Assembly: GCA_902461995.1 (NCBI GenBank)
Contig: CABQAA010000032.1
Location: 1 to 12,107 of the forward strand
Source of the DNA: an uncultured Oscillospiraceae bacterium
Lineage (GTDB): Bacteria; Bacillota; Clostridia; Oscillospirales; Acutalibacteraceae
Length of the DNA stretch: 12,107 nucleotides
Reading direction: 5' to 3'
Of this stretch, positions 6,910-12,107 are shown one piece after another. Each line of letters opens with the position of its first letter. Within the stretch, counting starts at the first letter, position 1. The notes beneath the pieces were generated by a model. The model searched no databases. It was given only the letters and a program-made list of their open reading frames with translations, and was not told the DNA's origin. Made by a program: the position numbers and the translations under genes.

Positions 6910-7619
6910 TTATCCGGCCGTGTACAAGGCAAACTGCCGTTTGCCAATCTTCTGCCTTTCGAGCCGTCTCCATCCTGGAAACAGCGGCAGCTTCTGTGCG
7001 GAGGACGCACAGACCGCGAGGACCCCCTGCGGCGCCATCCGGGACCCGATCCGAGCCATAAAGGCGGGCATCGGATCCGGAGCCTCCCCCTGCCAGGTCA
7101 CCAGCCGGCCGTAGGGAATGTCGGTGACGACGATATCGGCCTCCACCCCTTCCCCTTCGGCTGGGGCGCAGGCATCGGCCGCAAAAACGCGGGTGGTCAC
7201 CGGGAGAGCCGGAAGCCGGGCGGCCAGGCGGTCCGCACTCTCGACCGCCTCGCGATGGGAGGGCTTGTGATACAAATCGAACAGATCCTGAAGATGCGCC
7301 CGGCGCTCCGCCAGGCCATTCCGGGACAAAAGCCCCAGATTCTGCTTCGCTGTCTCCAGGACTGTCTCGTCGAGATCCGAGCCCGTCAAGCTGCCGATCG
7401 CCTCTCCCGCCAGAAACCCCAGGACCGCCAGCAGGGTCCCGCCTCCACAGAAGGGATCGTAAACCGCAAGACGATCTTTTTCGGGCATGGGGCGCGGCAG
7501 CAACCAAAAAGCTCCAGGGCCAACCGAGCCGGAAAGGGCGGCTGGCCGGTTTTGTGCAGCAGCACACGGCCGCTGGCGACATCCTCATAGTTCCCCGCCG
7601 GGGTAAAACGATACTCCAT
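6910..7619 (-). pseudogene. AviRa-like 23S rRNA methyltransferase, one-base frameshift
   Basis: The protein resembles AviRa-type SAM-dependent rRNA guanine methyltransferases. It starts MEYRFTPAGNYEDVASGRVL, then PPFPARLALELF, motif I VYDPFCGGGTLLAVLGFL, motif II GSDLDE, the HKPSHREAVESAD helix, and a TDIPYG motif in place of NPPY, and it ends GKRQFALYTAG. The first ~35 codons are in one frame and the rest in another. The break lies at about 7500-7515, where CTTTTTGG would need one more base; with it, the protein would be 236 residues. The T5 run makes a consensus error plausible, but a real lesion cannot be excluded. The start at 7619 is chosen for GAGGGA seven bases upstream and the promoter at 7645-7673. 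The first AviRa described methylates 23S rRNA and gives avilamycin resistance; clostridial relatives are of unproven role. Confidence 0.68.
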
Positions 7620-7644
7620 GCCGGCTTCCCTCACAATCTCTTTC

Positions 7645-7673
7645 AGCATAGCCCATCTGGCTACAGAAATCAA
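7645..7673 (-). promoter_or_regulatory. Promoter of the AviRa-like gene
   Basis: TTGATT (7673-7668), a 17-base spacer and TATGCT (7650-7645) on the minus strand give a start near 7638, about 20 bases before the ATG at 7619. The upstream edge abuts the 76-bp repeat. Confidence 0.6.
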
Positions 7674-7674
7674 G

Positions 7675-7750
7675 CCGGTCCCTAAATATTTCATATTCTT
7701 TCGTTTTTCTGGACCGGCCCCCGCTCATTCCGGCTTCACCGGAATGGCCT
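7675..7750. repeat. 76-bp direct repeat, copy 1
   Basis: From CCGGTCC to ATGGCCT. Each unit holds two inverted repeats: CCGGTCC (7675-7681) with GGACCGG (7711-7717), and CATTCCGG (7726-7733) with CCGGAATG (7739-7746). It differs from copy 2 at one base (T at 7687, C in copy 2). Confidence 0.9.
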
Positions 7751-7768
7751 TACCGCTTCCTATATCCA

Positions 7769-7844
7769 CCGGTCCCTAAACATTTCATATTCTTTCGTTT
7801 TTCTGGACCGGCCCCCGCTCATTCCGGCTTCACCGGAATGGCCT
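7769..7844. repeat. 76-bp direct repeat, copy 2
   Basis: 75 of 76 bases match copy 1, with an unrelated 18-base spacer between them and no similarity beyond the unit ends. It ends 33 bases past the stop of the tocopherol-cyclase-like gene. Its small hairpin could act as a weak terminator for that gene, but no T tract follows. Confidence 0.9.
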
Positions 7845-7877
7845 CCCAGAGACGGTACATTTCTATACGGCGATGCA

Positions 7878-8753
7878 TCAGCCCACCCCGTCCTCTTCAA
7901 AGCTGGCCGACGGACTGGTGAGGTCGAAACACAGGTGCCTGCCCTGAAAAAAACGGTACCGGACGGTACAGCGGGCGTGTTCATGGATGCTGCGGGCCAT
8001 CCGCCCGACGGACGGGGCTTTCAGAGGATGGGGAGAGGCCTTGAGAAGCTCCGCTTCCAGCCGGGTTTCTCCTCTCACCAGCGCGACCCGGCCCGGCTCC
8101 CACACCGCGGCCCTAGCCCCTGTATAGGTGGCGAGGCGGATCTCCCGTCCTTGGCTCCAGACCGAGGCAATGCAGCCTGTAAACCGCAGTCCCATGTAGG
8201 GAATCTCCGCCACCGACAGCATCACCCCGGCCGTGCGGTTCCCGAAGGTGTTGCACTGGCTCCAGGTGTACCGTTTCGGGAAGGAGTGCCCCCGGTCCCC
8301 TTCGATGTAGCCCGTCCCCCCATCCAGACAAAAGGTGTCCCCGTTCAGGGTAATCCAGCCGCGAAGGCTGTGGCCGAGGCTAACGACCGTATGCCGGCAT
8401 TCCATACCCGGAGCCAAACGGAACGGCCCCATGATATCGGTCTGGGGCGGAGTAGGAAACCCGTAGCGGATCTCCCCATGCAGGGACAGGCCCTCCGCCT
8501 CCACGTGCAGGCGGACACCCTCGGGGGTGAACAGCGAATCCCTCACCCGGACGGCCGGGAGGTCCGGACGGCTGCCGAACCGTTCCAGGGGGCAGGGCAG
8601 GAACCAGGACCCCCGGCCGCTGATCACCTGCAAAAACGCGCCCCGTTCCCCCGTTTTATCGACAAAAAAGCCGGGGATCAGAGCCAGCGTCTCCTCTCCC
8701 CACTGATGTTTGAAATACCAGCCCTCAAAATAGGGCCCGCGTGCCTGCGCCAT
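7878..8753 (-). CDS. Tocopherol-cyclase-like family protein
   Basis: A 291-residue protein of the tocopherol cyclase-like family (the PF14249 type). The N-terminal signature GPYFEGWYFKHQ (6-17) and the central GYIEGDRGHSFPKRYTWSQ segment (about 147-166) are diagnostic. Further beta-rich stretches such as GEIRYGF and VMLSVAEIPYMG fit the lipocalin-like double barrel known for plant VTE1. Plant members cyclise methylphytylquinols; an anaerobic Firmicute is not expected to make tocopherol, so the substrate is unknown, probably a hydrophobic molecule. There is no signal peptide or membrane helix. The start at 8753 is preceded by GGGAGG eight bases away. The frame stays open 44 codons further upstream, but that part is basic, low-complexity and unlike the family. 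It is alone between the repeats and a small regulator-like gene. Confidence 0.85.
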   Translation of the reverse strand: MAQARGPYFEGWYFKHQWGEETLALIPGFFVDKTGERGAFLQVISGRGSWFLPCPLERFGSRPDLPAVRVRDSLFTPEGVRLHVEAEGLSLHGEIRYGFPTPPQTDIMGPFRLAPGMECRHTVVSLGHSLRGWITLNGDTFCLDGGTGYIEGDRGHSFPKRYTWSQCNTFGNRTAGVMLSVAEIPYMGLRFTGCIASVWSQGREIRLATYTGARAAVWEPGRVALVRGETRLEAELLKASPHPLKAPSVGRMARSIHEHARCTVRYRFFQGRHLCFDLTSPSASFEEDGVG

Positions 8754-8902
8754 ACTGCCGGCCTCCCATCGGATTCTTCGTATCCAGTATGGGCATGCGG
8801 GACCGGAAATATCCGGCAAAGCCCCTCTAGCCGAATCCGTTTGCGCTGGCCGGACATGGCGGCGTCTTTGCGGAGAAACGTTCAAAAAATGCGCCTTTCC
8901 TA

Positions 8903-8931
8903 AAACACCGCCCGCGCAAAAGCGCAGGCGG
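8903..8931 (-). terminator. Terminator of the 52-residue gene
   Basis: On the minus strand CCGCCTGCGC pairs with GCGCGGGCGG across a TTTT loop, with one mismatch (8931-8908). TGTTTT follows. It lies 26 bases past the stop at 8957. Confidence 0.7.
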
Positions 8932-8956
8932 GTTCCGGCACTCGAAGAACCGGGGC

Positions 8957-9115
8957 CTATTCGTTCCCGGGCGGTTCCGCTTTCTCGACCATGGTGCGGA
9001 TCACACGTTCCAGGATGATGGACAAACAGTCCTCTACCCGTTTACCTTTCAGCTCGGCAATGTCCCGGTATATCTTGTACAACTCGTCGCTGAGCTCCAC
9101 CTTGCAGCTTTTCAT
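8957..9115 (-). CDS. Small ribbon-helix-helix-like protein, 52 residues
   Basis: A short gene (MKSCKVELSDELYKIYRDIA to the TAG) with a strong ribosome site, AGGGAGGT, about seven bases before the ATG, and a terminator downstream. The layout is a short beta strand (SCKVEL), a helix (SDELYKIYRDIAELKG), a turn with KRVEDC, and a second helix (LSIILERVIRTMVEKA). This matches the ribbon-helix-helix fold of CopG/Arc/ParD-type DNA-binding proteins, so a repressor or antitoxin-like role is possible. No toxin gene is adjacent: upstream is a truncated XRE remnant on the other strand, and downstream is the tocopherol-cyclase-like gene after a terminator. Fold assignment is by pattern only. Confidence 0.7.
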   Translation of the reverse strand: MKSCKVELSDELYKIYRDIAELKGKRVEDCLSIILERVIRTMVEKAEPPGNE

Positions 9116-9211
9116 ATCGGTACCTCCCTTCATGAACTTTCAGGGATAATTTATCATGTTCAAAGTGCTATGCTTACATCAATGAAACGTATGTAGAAAA
9201 TTTGATTGCAA

Positions 9212-9349
9212 ATGAAGGGTGTCGGAATCGATCAACAGGTCATCAGCAAAATCGAGCGGAATGCCCGGATCGTTACCGACTACGAGCTGCTCTGCCGGGC
9301 GGACGAATTCGGACTATCCGTGGACGAACTGCTTGAGGGTCATTCATGA
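9212..9349 (+). pseudogene. XRE-family regulator, C-terminal remnant
   Basis: The 45 codons read GVGIDQQVISKIERNARIVTDYELLCRADEFGLSVDELLEGHS. This is the recognition-helix and C-terminal half of a clostridial XRE/Cro-CI helix-turn-helix protein (IDQQxISKIERxxRxVTDYEL). The N-terminal half, with the first HTH helices, is missing: an in-frame TGA lies at 9203-9205, and nothing HTH-like is seen in other frames upstream. No ribosome site precedes the ATG. I read it as a decayed fragment. A diverged repeat copy begins only about 12 bases after its stop, which suggests rearrangement here. It is divergent from the ribbon-helix-helix-like gene, 96 bases apart. Confidence 0.7.
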
Positions 9350-9353
9350 TCGT

Positions 9354-9449
9354 ATGACTGCCCCCATCTCTTGGGCCGTCACCCCTGTATGGATCGGTTC
9401 AGGTGATACGGCTGCCGGTTTCCATGGCCTCTGATAAGGGGCCAGTCAT
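9354..9449. repeat. Dispersed repeat, copy C, inside a 12-bp inverted repeat
   Basis: ATGACTGCCCCC (9354-9365) and GGGGCCAGTCAT (9438-9449) are inverted copies with one mismatch. Between them, 9362-9425 matches the A/B repeat family: CCCATCTCTTGGGCCG aligns with copy B, and AGGTGATACGGCTGCCG (9401-9417) is identical to copy A. The result resembles a ~96-bp miniature element. Confidence 0.55.
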
Positions 9450-9465
9450 CCTTTCCATAGGGCAG

Positions 9466-9495
9466 CAAAAGGGAGCGCCGCAGCGCTCCCTTTTG
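9466..9495. terminator. Terminator after the surface-protein pair
   Basis: A perfect 13-bp stem CAAAAGGGAGCGC / GCGCTCCCTTTTG with a CGCA loop. T runs within the stem end on both strands suggest bidirectional use; its main client is the minus-strand operon ending at 9526. Confidence 0.85.
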
Positions 9496-9525
9496 TTCGA
9501 GTTCTAAAATTCGCGGCTTGCCGGA

Positions 9526-10188
9526 CTATGCGTGCCGGCCCTTCCGCAAGGCCATGTAACCGCCCGCGACCGCACAGATCAGCACCAGTCCCCCTGCCAC
9601 GCAGAACAGGGTCAGTATCAGCGGCGAAACAGCCGGAGGCTGTTTACCCGGGTTTTCGATCACTGTCGACGTGGCCCCAAACTGCCAGTACAGCCGGTCC
9701 GTCACCTGAACCGGATCCCCTGTATACGCAAACGCGCACCGCAGGGACACGGTATAGGATTTGGTCTTGCCGGGCGCGACCTGCACGGTCAAATCCAGTC
9801 CGCCGTCGTTGATGGCACTGTAGGGACCGCTGTACAAAACCGTGTTCCCGTCCCGGATCGTGATGGTCAAAGCCGCAAGATAATCGAGCGCATCCGGATC
9901 GTCATAAGGCAGCTCCACCTGGTCGAGCCGGACCGATGCATCGAGCCCCGTATTATTCTTGATGGTCAGGACCCCCTCGGTCCGTTTGGTCTGGCCGGCC
10001 GGGACGGTGGGATACTCCCAGAAAGCCGGATCGGCCGGGCTTTCCTCGATCACGCTGGTCCCCGCATTGTCCAGCAGGGTGAACTCCTTGACGGCGGACA
10101 GTTCTTCCGCCCGGGCGGGCGCCGCGCACAGGGCGCACAGCGTCAGGTAGACGGCCAGGAACGGCGCCGCTTTCATCCATATTTTCAT
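9526..10188 (-). CDS. Single-pass surface protein with beta-rich ectodomain
   Basis: A 220-residue type I membrane protein. Residues 1-27 are a signal peptide (KIWMK, a hydrophobic core, then APARA before Glu28). About 30-185 is an extracellular domain with alternating strands: VLTIKNNTGLDASVRLDQVEL, LTITIRDGNTVLYSG, LDLTVQVAPGKTKSYTVSLR and DRLYWQF. The NNTGLDA...APGKTKSYTVSL pattern recalls TasA/camelysin-like or immunoglobulin-like surface domains, but a specific family is not certain. Residues about 188-212 form a transmembrane helix, followed by ALRKGRHA as the cytosolic anchor. There is no LPxTG signal. Its ATG overlaps the stop of the upstream LamG gene by four bases (ATGA), so the two are translationally coupled and probably work as a pair at the cell surface. 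A terminator follows. Confidence 0.78.
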   Translation of the reverse strand: MKIWMKAAPFLAVYLTLCALCAAPARAEELSAVKEFTLLDNAGTSVIEESPADPAFWEYPTVPAGQTKRTEGVLTIKNNTGLDASVRLDQVELPYDDPDALDYLAALTITIRDGNTVLYSGPYSAINDGGLDLTVQVAPGKTKSYTVSLRCAFAYTGDPVQVTDRLYWQFGATSTVIENPGKQPPAVSPLILTLFCVAGGLVLICAVAGGYMALRKGRHA

Positions 10189-11249
10189 CGTCCCCGCCCC
10201 CTATCCTTTCGGCGCCAGAAAACCTCGATAAGGCTCAGCACAATGGACAAGATTACAAACAGAGACGCCAGCACGATGATGAGGATCATCGACCAGAGCG
10301 GCACGCCGAAAAGCGGGCTCGGCTGGTTGAAATCGATGCGGGAGGCGGTGGTGGTGAAGGGCACGCCCGTTGTGGTGGTTGTGGTCGGTGCGGTCGGGCG
10401 GGACGGATCGGGTTCCGCCTCGGTGGGATCGGAGGAAAAGGGATCCGCCGCCTGCATGGCGCGGCGGACCTGATCCTCGGACAGCGGCGTTTCGTATACC
10501 GCCACATCGTCGAGAACGGCGTTTAAAAAGGGACCGCCGTCAAACCCGGCGCCGATTTTCATGTTCGGTGCGTCCAGCTCCGCGACCGACCGCACCAGCA
10601 GCTGCTTCTGCCACAGGCGTCCGTCGATATAAAGGAGCATCTCTTTCCCCGTGAGCACCACGGCGAGATGATGCCATTCTCCCGTCGGCAGGCCGTAGGA
10701 TTCCGCACCGTCCGCCGCCGGATTCCACAGTTCCGTCAGGGTCCCCTTTTTCTGGGGATCGAAGGCATAGCCCACGTATACGCCGTCGAGAATGCGGCCC
10801 TGATCGTCCTTTTTGTCCGGGTTGCGCATATGGGGGGACAGCGTCAGAAAGCGGTCGGTTCCCTTGGCCACGGTGAAAATCCGCTGACCGTAAAGCCCGT
10901 CCGGATCCGCAGGATCCTGGGCCCCCTGCCAGTTGATCCAGGCGGTAAAGGTGAGCGAGGGGACGGCCATTTGTTTTTTCGGGATCTGGAGATATTCCGA
11001 CACCCCGTCGAGCAGCAGGCCCTTGCCGTGCCGGCCGTTGTCGGTCCAGGTCATATCGTCGAGCGATGCCTTTTTCCCGTCTTTATAAAACGAGACATAG
11101 CTCGAACTTTCGCCCGGCTCGGTGATCACGTTCAGTTTATTGTTCACATAGCCTTCCCGGGCGGCCGACACGGGCAGTCCGGATAAAAAAGCCAGTGAGA
11201 TCAGCGGCACCACCATCCATCGGGCACCGATCCGCCATCGTTTCTTCAT
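10185..11249 (-). CDS. LamG-domain single-pass membrane protein
   Basis: A 354-residue type I membrane protein. Residues 1-30 are a signal peptide ending VSAA. About 75-265 is a concanavalin-A-like LamG/laminin-G-3 domain: GKGLLLDGVSEYLQIP, SLTFTAWINWQG, the core GEWHHLAVVLTGKEMLLYIDGRL, and LDDVAVYETPLSEDQV. A Pro/Thr-rich linker with a Thr run (about 275-303) acts as a stalk. Residues 319-345 are a transmembrane helix, and RRKDRGRGR is the cytosolic tail. Such domains bind carbohydrate or protein ligands; no catalytic domain is attached, so an adhesion or sensing role is more likely than hydrolysis. The start at 11249 has GGAAAGG nine bases upstream. It heads a two-gene operon with the coupled beta-domain protein and is divergent from gatCA. 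The ligand is unknown. Confidence 0.88.
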   Translation of the reverse strand: MKKRWRIGARWMVVPLISLAFLSGLPVSAAREGYVNNKLNVITEPGESSSYVSFYKDGKKASLDDMTWTDNGRHGKGLLLDGVSEYLQIPKKQMAVPSLTFTAWINWQGAQDPADPDGLYGQRIFTVAKGTDRFLTLSPHMRNPDKKDDQGRILDGVYVGYAFDPQKKGTLTELWNPAADGAESYGLPTGEWHHLAVVLTGKEMLLYIDGRLWQKQLLVRSVAELDAPNMKIGAGFDGGPFLNAVLDDVAVYETPLSEDQVRRAMQAADPFSSDPTEAEPDPSRPTAPTTTTTTGVPFTTTASRIDFNQPSPLFGVPLWSMILIIVLASLFVILSIVLSLIEVFWRRKDRGRGR

Positions 11250-11298
11250 GGTTGCCAGCCTTTCCGATAGGTTACTCCACAGGAAACTTTCTCTGTCT

Positions 11299-11327
11299 AT
11301 TCTCCCCCATCCGCCCCGGTTTGTCAA
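11299..11327 (-). promoter_or_regulatory. Promoter of the surface-protein operon
   Basis: A perfect TTGACA (11327-11322), a 17-base G-rich spacer and GAGAAT (11304-11299) on the minus strand, about 50 bases ahead of the start codon. The -10 is weak. Confidence 0.5.
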
Positions 11328-11379
11328 TGGGGATGGGCGGATTTCCCGGAATCTGCCCATCCGGTTTGCTCCGTACCCG

Positions 11380-11408
11380 TTGAGATGTTTCGGGCTGCAT
11401 GCTATACT
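11380..11408 (+). promoter_or_regulatory. Promoter of gatCA
   Basis: TTGAGA (11380-11385), a 17-base spacer and TATACT (11403-11408), the latter preceded by TGC as in an extended -10. The inferred start near 11415 leaves a leader of about 30 bases before the gatC ATG. Confidence 0.75.
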
Positions 11409-11445
11409 CTATGCATATGAAATGAGGAAATGGGGCGCGGCCATA

Positions 11446-11727
11446 ATGGACAAAAATGAGATGCGGGCCATCGTCCGGCTGGCGATGCTGGACATTCCCG
11501 ACGAGGAGCTGGACGCCCTGACGGCCGACATGGCCGGCCTCGTCGCCTTTGCGGACAAGGTGCGCGCCGTGCCCGTCTGCGCATCGGAAGAGGCGGAGCA
11601 GGCGGGCTGTCCCCTTCGGGCCGACGGTATCCGGCCATCCGCCGACCGCGGTGTCCTCCTCACCGCGGCCGGAGGCGGCGAGGACGGATTTTTCCCGGCT
11701 CCGGCCGGACGGGGGGAGACGCCATGA
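11446..11727 (+). CDS. gatC: Asp-tRNA(Asn)/Glu-tRNA(Gln) amidotransferase subunit C
   Basis: A 93-residue GatC, the small subunit that wraps around and stabilises GatA in the GatCAB complex, which converts misacylated Glu-tRNA(Gln) and Asp-tRNA(Asn) to the correct amide forms. The N-terminal helix IVRLAMLDIPDEELDALTADMAGLVAFADKV and the C-terminal PLRADGIRPS...EDGFFPAP match the family's two landmark parts. The middle is Ala/Cys-rich and less conserved. The start at 11446 is chosen from the family's N-terminus; the ribosome site is weak (GGGGCG ten bases upstream). An alternative ATG at 11422 would leave almost no leader. Its TGA overlaps the gatA ATG by four bases, so the two are translationally coupled. 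Confidence 0.93.
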   Translation: MDKNEMRAIVRLAMLDIPDEELDALTADMAGLVAFADKVRAVPVCASEEAEQAGCPLRADGIRPSADRGVLLTAAGGGEDGFFPAPAGRGETP

Positions 11728-12107
11728 TCCAGGGGCCGCTGACTGCCCTGCACGACGCTTTGGTCCGCCGCCGCTTTTCCTGCGCGGAGCTGACGGCTGC
11801 GTTCCTGGGCGCCGCAGAGCGGGAGAATCCGCATCTGAACGCTCTCATCACCCTCACACCCGGCGAGGCGATGGACGCCGCCCGGCGGGTGGACCGCAAG
11901 CTGGCGGCCGGAGAGCCTCTCCGGCCTCTCGAGGGCATCCCCATGGTCCTCAAGGACAACCTGTCCACCAAGGGGATCCGGACCACCTGCGCGTCCCGGA
12001 TGCTGGACGAGTACCGGCCGGTTTACGACGCCGCGGTGTGGGAGCTCCTGGCGGGGGAAAACGCCGTCCTGCTCGGCAAAGCCAACATGGACGAGTTCGC
12101 CATGGGA
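11724..12107 (+). CDS. gatA: Amidotransferase subunit A, N-terminal 128 codons (runs off the right edge)
   Basis: The beginning of GatA, the amidase-signature subunit that releases ammonia from glutamine for the GatCAB reaction. Visible landmarks are NALITL (about 39-44), the GIPMVLKDNLSTKGIRTTCASRML segment with the catalytic-triad lysine at Lys77, and GKANMDEFAMG at the window edge. The two catalytic serines lie beyond the window. The ATG overlaps the gatC stop (ATGA). No internal lesion is seen. gatB probably follows outside the window, though this cannot be checked here. Confidence 0.95.
   Translation, partial: MIQGPLTALHDALVRRRFSCAELTAAFLGAAERENPHLNALITLTPGEAMDAARRVDRKLAAGEPLRPLEGIPMVLKDNLSTKGIRTTCASRMLDEYRPVYDAAVWELLAGENAVLLGKANMDEFAMG

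Noticed and set aside
7500..7515. Programmed ribosomal frameshifting in the AviRa-like gene
   Set aside because: CTTTTTGG is not a classic slippery heptamer, and I see no clear stimulatory structure or internal ribosome site; a simple indel explains it.
6910..7619. Calling an active orthosomycin-resistance determinant
   Set aside because: Family resemblance does not establish resistance, the frame is broken, and no antibiotic cluster is nearby.
7675..7844. Possible CRISPR-like array
   Set aside because: Only two 76-bp units with an 18-bp spacer; the unit is too long, the spacer too short, and no cas genes are present.
7935..8903. Open frame of 322 codons antisense to the tocopherol-cyclase-like gene
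   Set aside because: Low-complexity, Pro/Arg/Gly-rich product without recognisable features; the minus frame has clear family signatures and a ribosome site.
8957..9349. Toxin-antitoxin pair
   Set aside because: A ribbon-helix-helix-like protein is present but no toxin-like partner lies beside it; the facing gene is a regulator fragment on the other strand.
9532..10473. Open frame of 313 codons antisense to the surface-protein pair
   Set aside because: Spans the junction of two well-supported genes and shows no domain.
9526..11249. Sortase-anchored cell-wall proteins
   Set aside because: No LPxTG-type motif precedes the C-terminal hydrophobic segments; both look like plain transmembrane anchors.

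Overview
The window reads as a GC-rich Gram-positive anaerobe, most likely an Oscillospirales-type member of the Clostridia. The basis is an isoleucine T-box leader, AGGAGG-type ribosome sites with sigma-A promoters, a polA without proofreading residues, and the gatC-gatA order. The species cannot be fixed from the sequence alone. Most genes lie on the minus strand.

Layout. 1-474 (+): the C-terminal part of a SAM-dependent methyltransferase broken by two compensating single-base indels. 653-2583 (-): promoter, Ile-specific T-box leader, ilvA (threonine ammonia-lyase with ACT domain) and ridA (enamine/imine deaminase) as one transcription unit; RidA removes the reactive product that IlvA makes. 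2605-3144 (+): an AT-richer orphan gene with its own promoter and a closing hairpin. 3190-3417 (-): a 63-residue Cys-rich protein behind an extended -10 promoter. 3505-4093: about 590 bp without a credible gene, packed with perfect hairpins and bounded by diverged inverted copies of one sequence; a third copy lies at 9362-9425. 4163-6766 (-): polA. 6910-7673 (-): an AviRa-like 23S rRNA methyltransferase with its own promoter but a one-base frameshift. 7675-7844: two 76-bp direct repeats differing at one base. 7878-8753 (-): a tocopherol-cyclase-like protein. 8957-9115 (-): a 52-residue ribbon-helix-helix-like protein. 9212-9349 (+): the C-terminal remnant of an XRE-type regulator next to the third repeat copy. 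9526-11249 (-): two translationally coupled single-pass surface proteins, one with a LamG domain and one with a small beta-rich ectodomain. 11380-12107 (+): promoter, gatC and the start of gatA, which runs off the right edge.

The window is mainly housekeeping genes with small accessory islands. I see no clear multi-gene defence or biosynthetic system. The least explained items are the dispersed hairpin-rich repeat, the 76-bp duplication, the LamG/beta-domain membrane pair, and the clustering of all three single-base frameshifts in the two methyltransferase genes while the other genes stay open.
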